The notes beneath the pieces were generated by a model, which had not been told where the DNA came from, did no database searches, and was given only the letters and a program-made list of their open reading frames with translations. Source: Ruminococcus sp. UBA1828 (GTDB taxonomy: Bacteria > Bacillota > Clostridia > Oscillospirales > Ruminococcaceae). Taken from it: 14,145 nucleotides of DNA. This document shows positions 5,546-13,149 of the stretch, piece after piece. The translations under genes were made by a program, and so were the position numbers. The stretch lies in assembly GCA_002338885.1 (NCBI GenBank), contig DDJI01000055.1:1-14145 (forward strand), read 5' to 3'. The number at the start of each line of letters is the position of its first letter. Position 1 is the stretch's first letter.

Positions 5546-5561
5546 GGACGGTTAGGACGGT
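5546..5561. repeat. Short direct repeat in a divergent intergenic region
   Basis: GGACGGT occurs twice, separated by TA, between the divergent hypothetical gene and the Rnf-like operon. The position suits an operator, but two 7-bp copies are weak evidence. Confidence 0.3.
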
Positions 5562-5596
5562 GAAAAACAATAGATACCGCTGTTGAAAGAGTCGAT

Positions 5597-6703
5597 ATGC
5601 TCAGGTTCGGCAGGATGACAATTTTCCTGCTCGCCTTAAACGTCATGGCGTTTTACTACTATGGCTACAGAGCGATAATAGTTTCTTTGATATCTGTTGC
5701 TGTGGCACTGCTTACAGAGTATATATGCCGCACCGCAACGGGGAGAAAGTTTGACATAAAGGATACGTCTCCGATAATGTCGGCAATGATACTTGCGCTG
5801 CTCATGCCCGCTTCAATTCCGTACCGGATAATAATCTTTGCAAGCGCGTTCATGATAGCAATATGCAAATATGCATTCGGCGGAAACAAAAATCTCATAT
5901 TCAGCCCCGCCGCGGTTGCGTATGCCTTCTCGCTGCTCGCATGGCCGAACAGCGTGCTCAGATATCCTCAGCCGGTGCCGTTCGGAAACATACCTTTAAT
6001 ATCCGACAGCACGCAGGTTCTCGACTACTCCTTCACGCATTACGCGGACATATCCTTGAGCTCTTCAAGCTACCTCGATATAATCTGGGGACGGCTTGCA
6101 GGACCTATGGGCACCTCATGCGTGGTTATAATAGCAATATGCGCGATCTCGTTGTACCTGTTTAAAGACATACACGGAACAACGCTTTTCAGCGCAGTAG
6201 CGGTCAGCGTGCTTTTGTACGTTTTGTTCCCGCTTGCCGCAACAGTCTGGAGAGCGGCGGTTTACGCTCTTGTGACCGGTTCGTTTATGTTCGTGCTCGT
6301 CTTCATCGTGTGCGACATGAGATACGTGCCGCAAAGGCCGCTTGCTCAGGTGATATACGGCGCATTGTTTGCGGCTATATCGTATCTTTTGAGAAGATTT
6401 TCGGGGCTTGAGTCGGCTGCGGTTTTCTCCGCGCTGATATTGAGCATATTCACATCGGAGTTTGACAGATTTGACCTTGCGGTGTGCGGCGGCGCATCGA
6501 AACTTTGGCGCTTTGTTTCGGGCAAGACGCGGGATCTTGTGCTTTATGTGAAGTTCAAGTCGGATAAAAAGCTTTCTCGGGACGTCTCGCCCTCTTCGGA
6601 GCAAGGTGAGGACGCCGGCAGCACGTCAGCGGACGATACACACAAAACGCCCGATACGCAGTCGCCGGACAAAAACACAGACGAAAAATCAAGCGAAGAA
6701 TAA
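5597..6703 (+). CDS. RnfD/NqrB-like membrane protein, divergent
   Basis: This 368-residue polytopic protein aligns by eye with RnfD. It has a first helix ending in YYYGYRAIIVSLISVAVALL, the FDIKDTSPIMSAMILALLMPASIPY segment, and KYAFGGNKNLIFSPAAVAYAFSLLAWP (residues 91-117; canonical N-x-FNPAA reads IFSPAA here). The GRLAGPMGTS motif follows near residues 165-174. In classical RnfD an FMN is covalently bound to Thr in an S-G-A-T motif in a loop before this; here only S-D-S-T (136-139) lies near that place, so flavinylation is doubtful. The last 60 or so residues form a hydrophilic, acidic Ser/Asp/Lys-rich tail that is not typical of RnfD. The ribosome binding site is weak (GAAAGAG). It is the first gene of a D-E-A set with no B, C or G genes in the operon. 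Confidence 0.82.
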   Translation: MLRFGRMTIFLLALNVMAFYYYGYRAIIVSLISVAVALLTEYICRTATGRKFDIKDTSPIMSAMILALLMPASIPYRIIIFASAFMIAICKYAFGGNKNLIFSPAAVAYAFSLLAWPNSVLRYPQPVPFGNIPLISDSTQVLDYSFTHYADISLSSSSYLDIIWGRLAGPMGTSCVVIIAICAISLYLFKDIHGTTLFSAVAVSVLLYVLFPLAATVWRAAVYALVTGSFMFVLVFIVCDMRYVPQRPLAQVIYGALFAAISYLLRRFSGLESAAVFSALILSIFTSEFDRFDLAVCGGASKLWRFVSGKTRDLVLYVKFKSDKKLSRDVSPSSEQGEDAGSTSADDTHKTPDTQSPDKNTDEKSSEE

Positions 6704-6743
6704 ATGATGTAACCCTTAATTTCAGGAAAGGAGGGGGAAGGAC

Positions 6744-7379
6744 ATGTCAGAGCGGCCTGCGCAAATTTCATCCGTTTCATCTCAGATCGGCATGGCGGGA
6801 AGAGAGGCGTTTTTGACCTCGAATGCGCTTTTGTCGAGCGGTTCGATAATAGCACCCGCCGTAGTTGTTACGACAGGGTTTATGCCCGCCGTGGCGCTTT
6901 GCATAGTTTTCAGCATTGTAACATATGTTACGGTTGCGGTATGTTCTTTTGTCCCCGCAAAACTGGTCTACACCGTTCGTATTATATTATACACTTTCAT
7001 AGCGTCGCTGGTGTATGTACCGGTGTCGATTATGATGGAAAACATAATGCCGGTGCAGTATGCCGCTTTGGGCATATATGCGCCATTGCTGATAACAAAC
7101 TCAATTATAACGGTAAAAACAGAAGCGAAGTTTTACAGGCTTAAAAGGGGCTATATGCTCAAGCTTGCGGCGTTTTACGTGTTCGGATACGACATATCTT
7201 TGATACTTTTCGGAACGATAAGAGAGCTTTTGACCGGCGGCAGCATCATGGGGCTTAAAATTCTTCCTCTGTCATTGCCGACTGCCTCGACGGTTTTCGG
7301 AGGCTTTATGCTCCTTGCGGTCATAAGCGCGCTGTTTCGGTGGTTTATAAGGCTGCCGTTTAGGAAGGAGGAGCAGTGA
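6744..7379 (+). CDS. RnfE/NqrD-like membrane protein lacking cluster cysteines
   Basis: This 211-residue protein has about six hydrophobic helices and the Rnf-Nqr family fold, preceded by a strong GGAGGGGG ribosome binding site 40 bp after the RnfD-like stop. It aligns without difficulty to RnfE: ALGIYAPLLITNSIITVKTEAK (residues 108-129) matches canonical ALGIFIPLIVVNCIILGRAEAF, and LFGTIRELLTGGSIMGLKILP (155-175) matches the conserved IRE-x-L-x-G-T-x-x-G motif. In working RnfE/NqrD proteins one cysteine in each half-membrane helix ligates a membrane-embedded 2Fe-2S cluster shared with RnfA/NqrE. Here the first is Ala37 (AP instead of CP) and the second Ser120 (NS instead of NC). Cluster binding by this subunit is therefore unlikely. 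The stop overlaps the RnfA-like start (TGATG). Confidence 0.85.
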   Translation: MSERPAQISSVSSQIGMAGREAFLTSNALLSSGSIIAPAVVVTTGFMPAVALCIVFSIVTYVTVAVCSFVPAKLVYTVRIILYTFIASLVYVPVSIMMENIMPVQYAALGIYAPLLITNSIITVKTEAKFYRLKRGYMLKLAAFYVFGYDISLILFGTIRELLTGGSIMGLKILPLSLPTASTVFGGFMLLAVISALFRWFIRLPFRKEEQ

Positions 7380-7954
7380 TGGGTCTGATCCTTCAAACGA
7401 TACTTGCATCCTTGGCGGCAATAGTCATAGAAAACGTAATCTTCACAACCGCGTTTGGCACAAGTACGCTGATAGAAGTGGGCAAAAAGCACTGGAACAT
7501 ACTCTCCTTCGGCGGGTTTATAACCGAGTTTGCGGTTCTTTCAAGCATAATATCCTACATGTTCGAGGGATACATGCTTTCAAACAGCACCTTAGCGAGG
7601 TTTATGCCGAGCGTGTATATACTTTCGCTCGGTTTCGTCTATATTTTCACTTTGATTGCTATATGGTTTATATCTAAGGACAAGTTTAAAAGACTGAAAA
7701 AGTACGTCCACCTGTCCGCCTTCAACTGCACGGTGCTGAGCGCACTGTTCAACAACACTCTGATGGGCGGCACGTTGTTCGAGAGAATTTTATATGCGGC
7801 TCAGATAGGCATAGGCTTTGCGTTTGCTGCCTATATCTTTTCAATAAACTTTGAAAAGCTTAACTCCGACGATGTTCCGTCGGCGTTTGCCGGTCTTCCC
7901 GTATATATTTTATATATCGGTGTGGTATCTATGATAGTTTACGCTATAAGCTAA
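7379..7954 (+). CDS. RnfA/NqrE-like membrane protein, one cluster cysteine left
   Basis: The 191-residue protein starts at the ATG overlapping the previous stop, with GGAGGAG upstream; an in-frame GTG one codon earlier is less likely. It aligns without gaps to the RnfA N-terminus: ENVIFTTAFGTSTLIEVGKK (residues 18-37) against canonical NNFVLSRFLGICPFLGVSKK. The first cluster cysteine is Ser29 here, while the second is kept (Cys117 in AFNCTVLSALFNN). The C-terminal DVPSAFAGLPVYIL segment matches RnfA's DVPKPFRG-x-PIALI. There are about six membrane helices. With the RnfE-like partner, three of the four cysteines that should hold the shared 2Fe-2S cluster are absent, so electron transfer by the canonical route is unlikely. 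The DUF4015-like gene follows after 14 bp. Confidence 0.85.
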   Translation: MGLILQTILASLAAIVIENVIFTTAFGTSTLIEVGKKHWNILSFGGFITEFAVLSSIISYMFEGYMLSNSTLARFMPSVYILSLGFVYIFTLIAIWFISKDKFKRLKKYVHLSAFNCTVLSALFNNTLMGGTLFERILYAAQIGIGFAFAAYIFSINFEKLNSDDVPSAFAGLPVYILYIGVVSMIVYAIS

Positions 7955-7968
7955 TAAGGAGAAGTATC

Positions 7969-9285
7969 ATGTCCCAAAGACGGTATAAAGTAAAAAAGAA
8001 TAAGCGGATATTTGGCGCCCGCAAGCAGGGCAACTCCTATATAGGAATTATAATAATGGTGATTTTGCTTGCCGCATTGGTCTTTATAGGCTACAGCGTC
8101 GGCAAACCGATAGTTGAGTATTTCAGCGGGAAATCGCCGTCGGAGGATGAGCCGGATACGCCGCCGGCGGTGACGGATGCGCCGGACGTGACCTCGCCTG
8201 TCACCGAAAACACTCCGCCGCAGACAAGCGAGCAGACAGAGCCGCAAGAGATATCCGACAACCCTCAGGCGCAAAGAAGCGACATAATGTGTATAAACTA
8301 CGCCGACTGCGCGGGCGGCTCGTATGAAGAGTACATTTTGAGCATGTTAAACTCTGCTGCCGGCTATTCAGGAGTGTGCGTGGAGCTTGTGGCGGACGGC
8401 GGAACTGTCGCATATCAAACCGCAAGCGAGCTTGCCACAGGAGCGGGAGCCGTTGCGGCTAATGCCATACCAAACCTTGAAGCTTTGGCGAGCGCAATAA
8501 CCGAAGCGGGCATGACGCCTTACGCAAGAGTTTCTTCTTTGACGGACAACATAGTTGCGTGGTACGACAAGAGCGTGTGCTACATGATACAAGGCTCTAC
8601 GTCGAGGTGGCTCGACGATGCGGCGGACAACGGCGGAAAGCCGTGGATATCGCCGTTCAGCGACAGGGCAAAGGAGTACATCGGCGGGCTGTGCAGCGAA
8701 ATATCCGATGCGGGGTTTGCGGGCATGGTTGCCGCAGGTCTTGAGTTCCCGCAGTTCAGAAGCTCGGATTTAAACTACATAGGAAACTCGGTAAAGGCGG
8801 CTGACAGATACACTGCGCTCGTGAGCTTTGCTCAGTATATGCACGAATCCTTCGGAACCGATAAGGAGTTTATCATAGAGGTGGGCGCTAAGGATATAAT
8901 CGCGGGTGACGCGGAGATACTCACCGATACGTCGGCGCTTGTGCAGATGGGCGTAAACCGCCTGCTTGTGAGATTTGATCCGGACGAAATCGGAACGAGG
9001 ATTTCAAAGGATGACGGCACCCCCGATATTTCGTTTGAGGGACTTAACGACGTCTATCTGTTAAAGACGGTGGCGATGCACATAGATGAAAGCCTCGGCG
9101 ACAGCGGACTTAATATAACATTTCTTATCAAGGGCTGCGAATTGGATGCGCAGATGTATGACATGATTGACGAGATAGGCTATGAAGACGCGCAGGTTGC
9201 AATAAACGAAGCGGTAACCGTTGCCGCGACACCTGCAAACGCTGCTGCAGAGCCTGCCGGTGCGGTGACAACAGCGGCAAACTGA
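7969..9285 (+). CDS. Membrane-anchored DUF4015-like TIM-barrel (glycoside hydrolase-like) protein
   Basis: This is a 438-residue protein with a clear AAGGAG site before the ATG. A basic N-terminus is followed by one membrane helix (about residues 25-45), then a Pro/Thr/Glu-rich linker (about 53-105) and a soluble domain expected outside the cell. In the domain, the pattern LEALASAITEAGMTPYARVSSLTDN (169-193), then KPWISPFSDRAKEYIGGLCSEISDAGFAGMV and GLEFPQF resembles DUF4015, a putative glycoside-hydrolase-like barrel (usual form: I-P-x-ARI-x-x-F, then W-x-DPYS and F-D-x-x-x-FDY-x-RFP). The usual FDYVRFP acidic residue is not kept cleanly (AAGLEFP), so activity is uncertain. The C-terminal 25 residues are Ala-rich and low complexity. 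It ends the Rnf-like operon before a terminator at 9310. Confidence 0.7.
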   Translation: MSQRRYKVKKNKRIFGARKQGNSYIGIIIMVILLAALVFIGYSVGKPIVEYFSGKSPSEDEPDTPPAVTDAPDVTSPVTENTPPQTSEQTEPQEISDNPQAQRSDIMCINYADCAGGSYEEYILSMLNSAAGYSGVCVELVADGGTVAYQTASELATGAGAVAANAIPNLEALASAITEAGMTPYARVSSLTDNIVAWYDKSVCYMIQGSTSRWLDDAADNGGKPWISPFSDRAKEYIGGLCSEISDAGFAGMVAAGLEFPQFRSSDLNYIGNSVKAADRYTALVSFAQYMHESFGTDKEFIIEVGAKDIIAGDAEILTDTSALVQMGVNRLLVRFDPDEIGTRISKDDGTPDISFEGLNDVYLLKTVAMHIDESLGDSGLNITFLIKGCELDAQMYDMIDEIGYEDAQVAINEAVTVAATPANAAAEPAGAVTTAAN

Positions 9286-9309
9286 CAGCACGGTAAAGAT
9301 TATTTTATG

Positions 9310-9341
9310 GCGGGCAGGGCTACACGTTTTGCCCGCTTTTT
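9310..9341 (+). terminator. Intrinsic terminator of the Rnf-like operon
   Basis: GCGGGCA (9310-9316) pairs with TGCCCGC (9330-9336) and is followed by five T residues. It lies 24 bp after the stop of the DUF4015-like gene. Confidence 0.85.
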
Positions 9342-9364
9342 CGCTTTATGCGGCGCTTTGAATA

Positions 9365-9475
9365 ATGGACAAGATCGAAATAACGGATGCGGTTTTAATG
9401 CTCGGAATCGGGCCTGCATGCGCAGGCGCTGCCATGCTCTGCGGCGGCAGGCATGAGGACGGCAAGGACGAATAA
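9365..9475 (+). CDS. Possible 36-residue small protein
   Basis: A short frame from ATG at 9365 encodes a peptide beginning MDKIEITDAVLMLGIGPACA, with a short hydrophobic Gly/Ala/Cys-rich middle and a charged GRHEDGKDE tail. No Shine-Dalgarno sequence is visible and it sits between two terminators. It may be a chance frame; I list it because codon use looks like that of the neighbours. Confidence 0.25.
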   Translation: MDKIEITDAVLMLGIGPACAGAAMLCGGRHEDGKDE

Positions 9476-9511
9476 ACGCATTACACGCATAAGCTCATAA
9501 GATTCAAGCGC

Positions 9512-9552
9512 AAATAAAGAGCCTGCCGGCTTTTTCGGCAGACTCTTTATTT
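9512..9552. terminator. Bidirectional terminator between convergent operons
   Basis: A long stem (9512-9521 with 9543-9552, continued by 9523-9528 with 9536-9541, one C-A mismatch) has T-rich flanks on both strands. It separates the Rnf-like operon from spoIVA, which converges on it. Confidence 0.85.
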
Positions 9553-9577
9553 ATATATATTTCAAGGAGGATGTAGG

Positions 9578-11056
9578 TCAGATCAAAAGACAAATAAGTC
9601 CCGAGCAGCCCTCGTTTATTATTCTCTCCACCGCCTCACGCAGCTTTTCACGTGCGTCGTCCGGCAGGCGGTACAGCTTTGCATGCAAGCCCTCGTTCAC
9701 AAGCTCCGAAAGCGACTTGCCGAATATGTTTGTCTCCCATATCTTCAGCGGGTCGTCCTCAAAGTCGTTTAAAAGGTACGAAATAAGCTCCTGCGACTGC
9801 TTTTCCGAGCCGACAATAGGCGCAACCTCCGCGCTTATGTCCGCTTTTATGAGGTGTATGGAGGGCGCGTTTGCCTTGAGGCGGACGCCGAACTTTCCTC
9901 CCTGGCGGATTATCTCCGGCTCGTCAAGCGTCAGCTCGCACTGATCCGGCATAACTATGCCGTAACCGACTTCGTTTACCTGCCTTAGTGCCTCCGAAAA
10001 CTTCTCAAACTGCCGCTTAAAGCTCACAAGCTCTAAGATCTTCGGCATCAGCTCATCCTCGCCGGAAAGCGAAAGCCCCGTTTCCTCGCTGAGTATGCGG
10101 TAAAACAGCTTGTTGTCAAGGCTTATGTTTATCCTGCACACGCCCGTTCCGAGATCTATTGAGCTTATCGACGAATCCGTCACGTCCTCGCAGCTGCCTA
10201 TGTCCTTGACAAGCTTTCTTATGTCGCGGATGTATCGCACCTCAAGCGCCGACTTCTTTATTCCGTCAAACAGCTCGTTTTTAAGCCAGTGGCCTTTTTT
10301 AAGCGAGTTTACCCACCTTGGCATGCTCACGTTTATCTGCTGAACGGGGAATGCGTAAAGCAGCTCGCCGAGGATATTTAATATGTCCTCCTTGGTCATC
10401 GTCAGGCAGTTTACCGGTATGACGGTGACGTCCTTGCTGCTCTGAAGGCTTTGGCAAAGTGAAATTACCTCCTCCGACGTCTCGTTTTCGGAGTTCATAA
10501 GCACTACAAACGGCTTGCCCAGGCTTTTAAGCTCTTCTATCACGCGCTGCTCGCACTCGGCGTACTCGTCCCTGTCAAGACCTGTGATGCTGCCATCCGT
10601 CGTTACCACAATTCCCACTGTGGAGTGCTCGCATATAACCTTTTGAGTGCCTATTTCGGCAGCCATGTTAAAGGGTATTTCAGAGTCAAACCACGGTGTG
10701 CGCACCATCCTCGGCGAGTCGTTGTCTATGTACCCCTGCGCGCTCGGTATGACGTATCCCACGCAGTCTATCATGCGCACGTTTACCGTTGCCGCGTCGT
10801 CAAGGTTTACCGAAACCGCCTCCTCGGGGATGAACTTCGGCTCGGTGGTCATTATCATCTTTCCGGCGGACGCCTGCGGCAGCTCGTCAACCGTTCGCTC
10901 ACGCATGTACGCCTCTTTGATGTTGGGTATGACAAGCGTCTCCATGAAGCGGCGTATGAATGTGGATTTTCCGCTGCGGACAGGTCCCACCACGCCTATG
11001 TATATGTCTCCGCCCGTCCGCTCGCAGATGCTTTTGTATAGGTTATCAGTCGTCAT
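9578..11056 (-). CDS. spoIVA: Stage IV sporulation protein A, spore coat ATPase
   Basis: This 492-residue protein has the same length as the B. subtilis protein. The N-terminal NTPase domain has the Walker A GPVRSGKST (Gly24 to Thr32, with Lys30), the sensor threonines in MIMTTEPKF (Thr70-Thr71), and a Walker B-type Asp97 in MIDCVGY, all at the expected positions. SpoIVA hydrolyses ATP to polymerise on the forespore surface as the basement layer of the coat, in the mother cell. The C-terminus ending in GCSGLICLLI fits the region that targets the forespore membrane. The start has GGGAG 11 bases upstream, a little far. The gene follows sipL by 31 bp on the same strand; mother-cell sigma-E control is expected from the family, not shown here. 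This gene makes the host a spore former. Confidence 0.97.
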   Translation of the reverse strand: MTTDNLYKSICERTGGDIYIGVVGPVRSGKSTFIRRFMETLVIPNIKEAYMRERTVDELPQASAGKMIMTTEPKFIPEEAVSVNLDDAATVNVRMIDCVGYVIPSAQGYIDNDSPRMVRTPWFDSEIPFNMAAEIGTQKVICEHSTVGIVVTTDGSITGLDRDEYAECEQRVIEELKSLGKPFVVLMNSENETSEEVISLCQSLQSSKDVTVIPVNCLTMTKEDILNILGELLYAFPVQQINVSMPRWVNSLKKGHWLKNELFDGIKKSALEVRYIRDIRKLVKDIGSCEDVTDSSISSIDLGTGVCRINISLDNKLFYRILSEETGLSLSGEDELMPKILELVSFKRQFEKFSEALRQVNEVGYGIVMPDQCELTLDEPEIIRQGGKFGVRLKANAPSIHLIKADISAEVAPIVGSEKQSQELISYLLNDFEDDPLKIWETNIFGKSLSELVNEGLHAKLYRLPDDAREKLREAVERIINEGCSGLICLLI

Positions 11057-11087
11057 CTATATCTATTCTCCCTTTTTTGAGTTTAAG

Positions 11088-12641
11088 TCAGTCTACTATC
11101 GGTATCAGGATCATCTTAGGCTCGGTAAGCCGCTCGCCCTCAAGCTCGTTTTCCTCCATTATGGCGCTGACGCTCGCATGGCAGCTCTTTGCTATTTCCC
11201 ACGGCTGATCGTCCTTTTGCGCGTAGTAAAGCTTTATGGCGACGTCTTTGTCCGTCTGAATCGGCTTGGTTTCGTCGAGTATTATTCCGCTGATGAAGCT
11301 TTGTTCGCTTTCCTCGTACAGATACCCGCTGAGTTTTATGTCTGCGCTTATCTCAAGCGCATTTGATGATGTGAGGTTAAAGGACGCTGCGCTCACCGAT
11401 GCGTTTACCTGCGCTGAGCGGCATATCTCCTTTGACCCGCGGGCTATCTTGTGCTCTATCTCCTCTGTGGTTTCAAGGTATACCGGCATGCCTGTTTCGT
11501 TTTGCGCGTATGCATACATCGTCACCCTGCCCGATAAAACGGTGTCGCCGTTTTTTAAGCTCTGCACGGCAATTCGTCCGACTTCCGCACCGGCATAGAT
11601 GACCGCGCGTATCTCGCCGTCGTAGTATGTCAGGGACGACTTTTGACGGTGGGTTTCGTTTATCGGCACGGGTATGCATTCAATGCTTTCGGTGTCGGTT
11701 TCCAAGGTGGCCTCGCACACGGTTGAAAACGCATCCGTGGCAAGCTCCGCACTTTCAAACCTCATCGCAAGGCAGCGTATTTCTATTCCAAGCTCGCAGC
11801 TCACGGCGGGATTTGCCCCCTTTGTCGAGGGCGTTATCTCACAGCTCGACACGCTCGCATCGGTTATCAGGTCGTAACGCTCGTCAAGCCCTTCCACGTC
11901 GGATATCTGCGAAAACGGCACGCTGAACTTTATGTTTTGCGGCGTCGCATCCTCGCCGGAGCCTTCCGTAACATACGGCACGTATAAGAGCGAAACCTCT
12001 GCCTCGCCCTTTGTCAGCAGCTTTCCGGACAGCACCTTCTTGTCAAAGCTTGTTATGCATGCGTCGGCGCGTATCACGGTTTTCAGCGGCGGGTGGGAAA
12101 GCCCAAGCTCCGCGTCGTCCACAACCGTAACCCTCTTTGTCACCGCAACACGCCTTGCAGGATAGGTTATCAGCGTCTTTTTGAGCTGTATTCCGCCGCC
12201 CTGCGCTCCGCTCACCGCCTGCCTTATGTCGTCTGAGGTGACGTTTACTGCGATTGTGATTATGCCTCGGACGTCCACCCGCCTTTTGTTCACAACCCGA
12301 CAGCTTGCGCTCTCGGTGTAGGGCTGTATGCATACCCCGGGCGACTGCGCTGCAACCGGCAGCTCCTGTGTTTTGCCGTAGCTCAGCACCTGCTCGACGG
12401 CGCTTATCTCGCCAGACTCGGAGACGTATACAAGCCTTACCTTTGCGCTCAGCTCGTATTCAAGCTTTGTCAGGTTTAAGCTTTGCTTTGTCACCGCCGG
12501 CAGGATCCTCAGGTTTAAGACCTTGTATATTTCGGGGTAGTAGTCCGGCAAAATATAGTCAAGCTCCACTGATTGCTGCACCGTTCCGTCAAACAGAGTT
12601 TTTTTGACGGTAAAATTTTCTCTTATAAGCTTGTAGTCCAT
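11088..12641 (-). CDS. sipL: SipL-like spore coat assembly protein (DUF3794 repeats plus LysM)
   Basis: The protein is 517 residues from the ATG at 12641, which has a perfect AGGAGG five bases upstream. A longer open frame to 12908 is rejected because it lacks this site and crosses the divergent promoter. About three DUF3794-type beta-rich modules fill residues 1-400, the first opening with ENFTVKKTLFDGTVQQSVEL. The C-terminal 50 residues (IKLYYAQKDDQPWEIAKSC through MILIPIVD) form a LysM domain. This architecture is that of C. difficile SipL, whose LysM domain binds SpoIVA and is required for coat localisation around the forespore. Here sipL lies directly upstream of spoIVA with 31 bp between them, which supports the partnership. 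No clear sigma-E promoter match was found upstream. Confidence 0.88.
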   Translation of the reverse strand: MDYKLIRENFTVKKTLFDGTVQQSVELDYILPDYYPEIYKVLNLRILPAVTKQSLNLTKLEYELSAKVRLVYVSESGEISAVEQVLSYGKTQELPVAAQSPGVCIQPYTESASCRVVNKRRVDVRGIITIAVNVTSDDIRQAVSGAQGGGIQLKKTLITYPARRVAVTKRVTVVDDAELGLSHPPLKTVIRADACITSFDKKVLSGKLLTKGEAEVSLLYVPYVTEGSGEDATPQNIKFSVPFSQISDVEGLDERYDLITDASVSSCEITPSTKGANPAVSCELGIEIRCLAMRFESAELATDAFSTVCEATLETDTESIECIPVPINETHRQKSSLTYYDGEIRAVIYAGAEVGRIAVQSLKNGDTVLSGRVTMYAYAQNETGMPVYLETTEEIEHKIARGSKEICRSAQVNASVSAASFNLTSSNALEISADIKLSGYLYEESEQSFISGIILDETKPIQTDKDVAIKLYYAQKDDQPWEIAKSCHASVSAIMEENELEGERLTEPKMILIPIVD

Positions 12642-12759
12642 CTTTTCCTCCTGAATAGCATCCGCAGATGTGTTTATGCTATATCTATATTCAGCTTGTT
12701 TTGGGTTCATGACCGAAGATGTCTTAGAAGAGCGAATTTTTAAAATGTCGCGGCGGGTG

Positions 12760-12788
12760 TTGAGGTTTTTCGGAGCCTGTGATATAAT
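12760..12788 (+). promoter_or_regulatory. Sigma-A-type promoter of the DUF1292-GH8 operon
   Basis: TTGAGG (12760-12765), a 17-nt spacer and a perfect TATAAT (12783-12788). The start would lie near 12795, about 30 nt before the DUF1292 ATG. Confidence 0.75.
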
Positions 12789-12825
12789 TACGTAGCAATC
12801 CCGATGAAAAGGAGATATAACCACT

Positions 12826-13149
12826 ATGGCAGACAGAGCTATTATGACCGCGATAGGCGAAAACGGAGAAATAATCGACTGCGACGTGCTGTTCACGTTT
12901 AAAAACACCGCAACAGGAAAATGCTACATAGTATACACCGAAAACACCGTAGATGAAAACGGCGACACCGAGATTTTCGCGTCAGTGTTTGATCCGGACG
13001 ACAAGACGCTCACCCTTCTGCCCATAGAGACGGATGCCGAGTGGGCTATGCTTGAGGCAAAGCTCGCCGAATACAGCCGTGCGAAAGAACGCGAAGGCGA
13101 TAATGATGAAAATAATCAGAAATTAAAGGAGGACAACGCCGATGCCTGA
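12826..13149 (+). CDS. DUF1292 family protein (second copy)
   Basis: This is a 107-residue acidic cytoplasmic protein. It shows the family layout: GENGEIIDCDVLFTFKNTATGKCYIVYTEN, a strand with EIFASVFDPD, then LTLLPIETDAEWAMLEAKLAEY and a charged tail. AAGGAG lies eleven bases before the ATG. It differs markedly from the copy at 1676-2020, so the two are old paralogues, not a recent duplication. The role of the family is unknown. The last eight bases overlap the start of the GH8 gene, which implies translational coupling of an unknown housekeeping-type protein with a xylan enzyme; this may be simple gene packing. Confidence 0.88.
   Translation: MADRAIMTAIGENGEIIDCDVLFTFKNTATGKCYIVYTENTVDENGDTEIFASVFDPDDKTLTLLPIETDAEWAMLEAKLAEYSRAKEREGDNDENNQKLKEDNADA

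Noticed and set aside
6116..6604. 162-codon minus-strand frame within the RnfD-like gene
   Set aside because: It is antisense to a clear membrane protein gene, is very Arg/Lys/His-rich and has no start signals.
12642..12908. N-terminal extension of the sipL frame to 12908
   Set aside because: It crosses the divergent promoter and DUF1292 start, has no Shine-Dalgarno site, and the ATG at 12641 has a perfect AGGAGG and starts the DUF3794 similarity.
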